Positions 35,347-36,326 of a DNA stretch of 36,326 nt are shown here, piece after piece. Both the position numbers and the translations under genes were made by a program. The stretch spans positions 1-36,326 of the forward strand of contig JAQVDB010000017.1 in assembly GCA_028698525.1 (NCBI GenBank), written 5' to 3'. Origin of the DNA: Clostridia bacterium (GTDB lineage Bacteria; Bacillota; Clostridia; JAQVDB01). The notes beneath the pieces were generated by a model. The model made no database searches. It was not told the origin of the DNA and was given only the letters and a program-made list of their open reading frames with translations. Numbering within the stretch: the stretch's first letter is position 1; each line of letters starts with the position of its first letter.

Positions 35347-35761
35347 CGGACTCATCACCCTGATTTATCACTTGTTTTATATCTTCAACAGGGACATCTA
35401 CTCCGTCTACTTCCACATAATAATAACCATCATTGGTTATTTTAGCACTATTTACTATACCCTCAATCCTTATTAAAGCTCCATTATACGGGTCTTGTGT
35501 TTGGGCTACAATCTTTTTCCCTACCATACTCACCGCATAATTCATGTTGAAAGTATTGTTTAAGTTTTGTATCTGTTCTAATGTTGAAAACTGCGCCATC
35601 TGAGCTATAAACTCCCTATCCTCAATAGGGTTTAAAGGGTCTTGGTTTTTTAGTTGAGCGATTAAAAGTTTTAAAAAATCATCTTTCCCTAAAATATTTT
35701 TGTTGCCTTCTATTTTACTTGTTTGTTGAGTATATGAGTTGCTGATATTTGTTACATTCAT
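35339..35761 (-). CDS. flgD: Flagellar hook-capping (scaffold) protein FlgD
   Basis: Caps the growing hook and is needed for FlgE polymerisation. 140 residues with the chosen start, the same as the short Bacillus form that lacks the large C-terminal Ig/Tudor module. Seen: LGKDDFLKLLIAQLKNQDPLNP, EFIAQMAQFSTLEQIQNLN, and AVSMVGKKIVA. ATG 35761 follows AGGGGGTG with 6-nt spacing; GTG at 35770 is part of that site. Sits between fliK and the hook gene. Confidence 0.95.
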   Translation of the reverse strand: MNVTNISNSYTQQTSKIEGNKNILGKDDFLKLLIAQLKNQDPLNPIEDREFIAQMAQFSTLEQIQNLNNTFNMNYAVSMVGKKIVAQTQDPYNGALIRIEGIVNSAKITNDGYYYVEVDGVDVPVEDIKQVINQGDESDA

Positions 35762-35776
35762 ATTTTTCACCCCCTA

Positions 35777-36326
35777 TCATACAAGATAATTTATGTATCC
35801 GATATTTAAATAATCGTCGTATTTTTTTATGGCACTCGAATTTCCAGATACATCCTTTATGTTCGGTCTTTTAAGATTTGTTTTTGTTTGCCTCTTATCT
35901 TTATAGTATTCAAATCCCTTGCTATCTCCAGTGTTTACCGATACACTTAAGTTTGAAATTCCCATTCCTTGATCTGCCAAATTTTGTTTTAACAATGGCA
36001 AGTTAGATTCGATTATATTTTTTACTTCCTGATTTTGCGTCACTATCCTTGCAGTTAAAACACCCCTTTCAAAAGTAACCTGTATATTAATTTTTCCTAA
36101 TGAAGGTGGCTTGAGCTGTATAATTGCCTCTTGTGTATCTTTGCCTTTAACTAAAAACTCTATCTTTTCCGATATCTGATTGACAAGATAGCTATTGATA
36201 GATGTATTACCTTGAAGTATATTTCCCATTTTACCAAGAGGAGTATATATACTTGTATCTTGTATGACAAGGTTATTATTAAATTTGTCATTTTGTTTTT
36301 GGCTGATAATATCTATTAAATCTTTC
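35777..36326 (-). CDS. fliK: Flagellar hook-length control protein FliK, C-terminal part
   Basis: Molecular ruler that ends hook growth and flips FlhB specificity. The frame is open to the right edge (no stop between 36229 and 36326), so the internal Met at 36229 is not the start; 182 codons plus stop are visible. Seen: Flg_hook C-terminal domain with EAIIQLKPPSLGKINIQVTFERGVLTARI, IIESNLPLLKQNLADQGMGISNLSVSV. The Pro-rich/long N-terminal ruler lies outside the window. 15 bp upstream of flgD. Confidence 0.9.
   Translation of the reverse strand, partial: KDLIDIISQKQNDKFNNNLVIQDTSIYTPLGKMGNILQGNTSINSYLVNQISEKIEFLVKGKDTQEAIIQLKPPSLGKINIQVTFERGVLTARIVTQNQEVKNIIESNLPLLKQNLADQGMGISNLSVSVNTGDSKGFEYYKDKRQTKTNLKRPNIKDVSGNSSAIKKYDDYLNIGYINYLV

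Noticed and set aside
35777-36229. fliK starting at the Met at 36229
   Set aside because: The frame stays open upstream to the window edge with FliK-like sequence and no ribosome site precedes this ATG, so the gene is only truncated by the window.
1-36326. CRISPR arrays, insertion sequences, tRNA/rRNA genes, toxin-antitoxin or defence modules
   Set aside because: I found no regularly spaced repeats, transposase or integrase motifs, or tRNA-like cloverleaf ends. Gene content is conserved core and flagellar genes throughout.

Overview
The window is a compact, AT-rich chromosomal segment from a motile, low-GC Firmicute, most likely in the class Clostridia. The reasons are: a Gram-positive PolC-type replicative polymerase; FliY (a FliN with a CheC-like half) together with CheC and CheD; the TIGR02530-type flagellar operon protein; the FlhF/FlhG pair; and a fla/che-sigD cluster joined directly to rpsB-tsf-pyrH-frr, as in Bacillus and Clostridia. 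I cannot name a species. All 41 genes lie on the minus strand, so transcription runs from the right edge (36326) to the left edge (1). Gaps are mostly under 30 bp, with several ATGA-type stop/start overlaps.

Region A (36326-14045) is a large flagellar/chemotaxis operon. In transcription order: fliK (5' end cut off by the window), flgD, the TIGR02530 hook-region gene, flgE, flbD, motA, motB, fliL, fliM, fliY, cheY, fliO, fliP, fliQ, fliR, flhB, flhA, flhF, flhG, a PilZ/YcgR-like gene, cheA, cheW, cheC, cheD, sigD, a FapA/DUF342 gene, a glutamine-rich conserved hypothetical, and a small SwrB-position membrane protein. Together these encode hook building, stator, switch, type III export gate, flagellar placement, the chemotaxis kinase core with adaptation enzymes, and the late flagellar sigma factor. 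There is no cheB or cheR.

Region B (14044-10861) is the translation block: an rpsB promoter and structured leader, then rpsB, tsf, an intrinsic terminator, pyrH, frr, a 64-residue PASTA-like protein and a second terminator.

Region C (10831-4863) is the isoprenoid/envelope block: uppS, cdsA, an AI-2E-family (PerM-like) membrane protein, dxr, rseP and ispG. It makes MEP-pathway precursors, the undecaprenyl carrier and CDP-diacylglycerol, and includes a site-2 protease.

Region D (4849-1) holds a family 2 glycosyltransferase and polC, whose last codons run off the left edge.

No RNA genes, mobile elements, CRISPR arrays or wholly unknown multigene systems are visible. The most unusual signals are a perfect 14-bp inverted repeat between flgE and flbD, an apparent AUU start codon for flbD, non-AUG starts on fliM and fliQ, two small unassigned proteins (PASTA-like and Q-rich), and a PilZ protein in the position where Bacillus has cheB. 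Starts were chosen by Shine-Dalgarno spacing and family N-termini, so several differ from the longest open frame.
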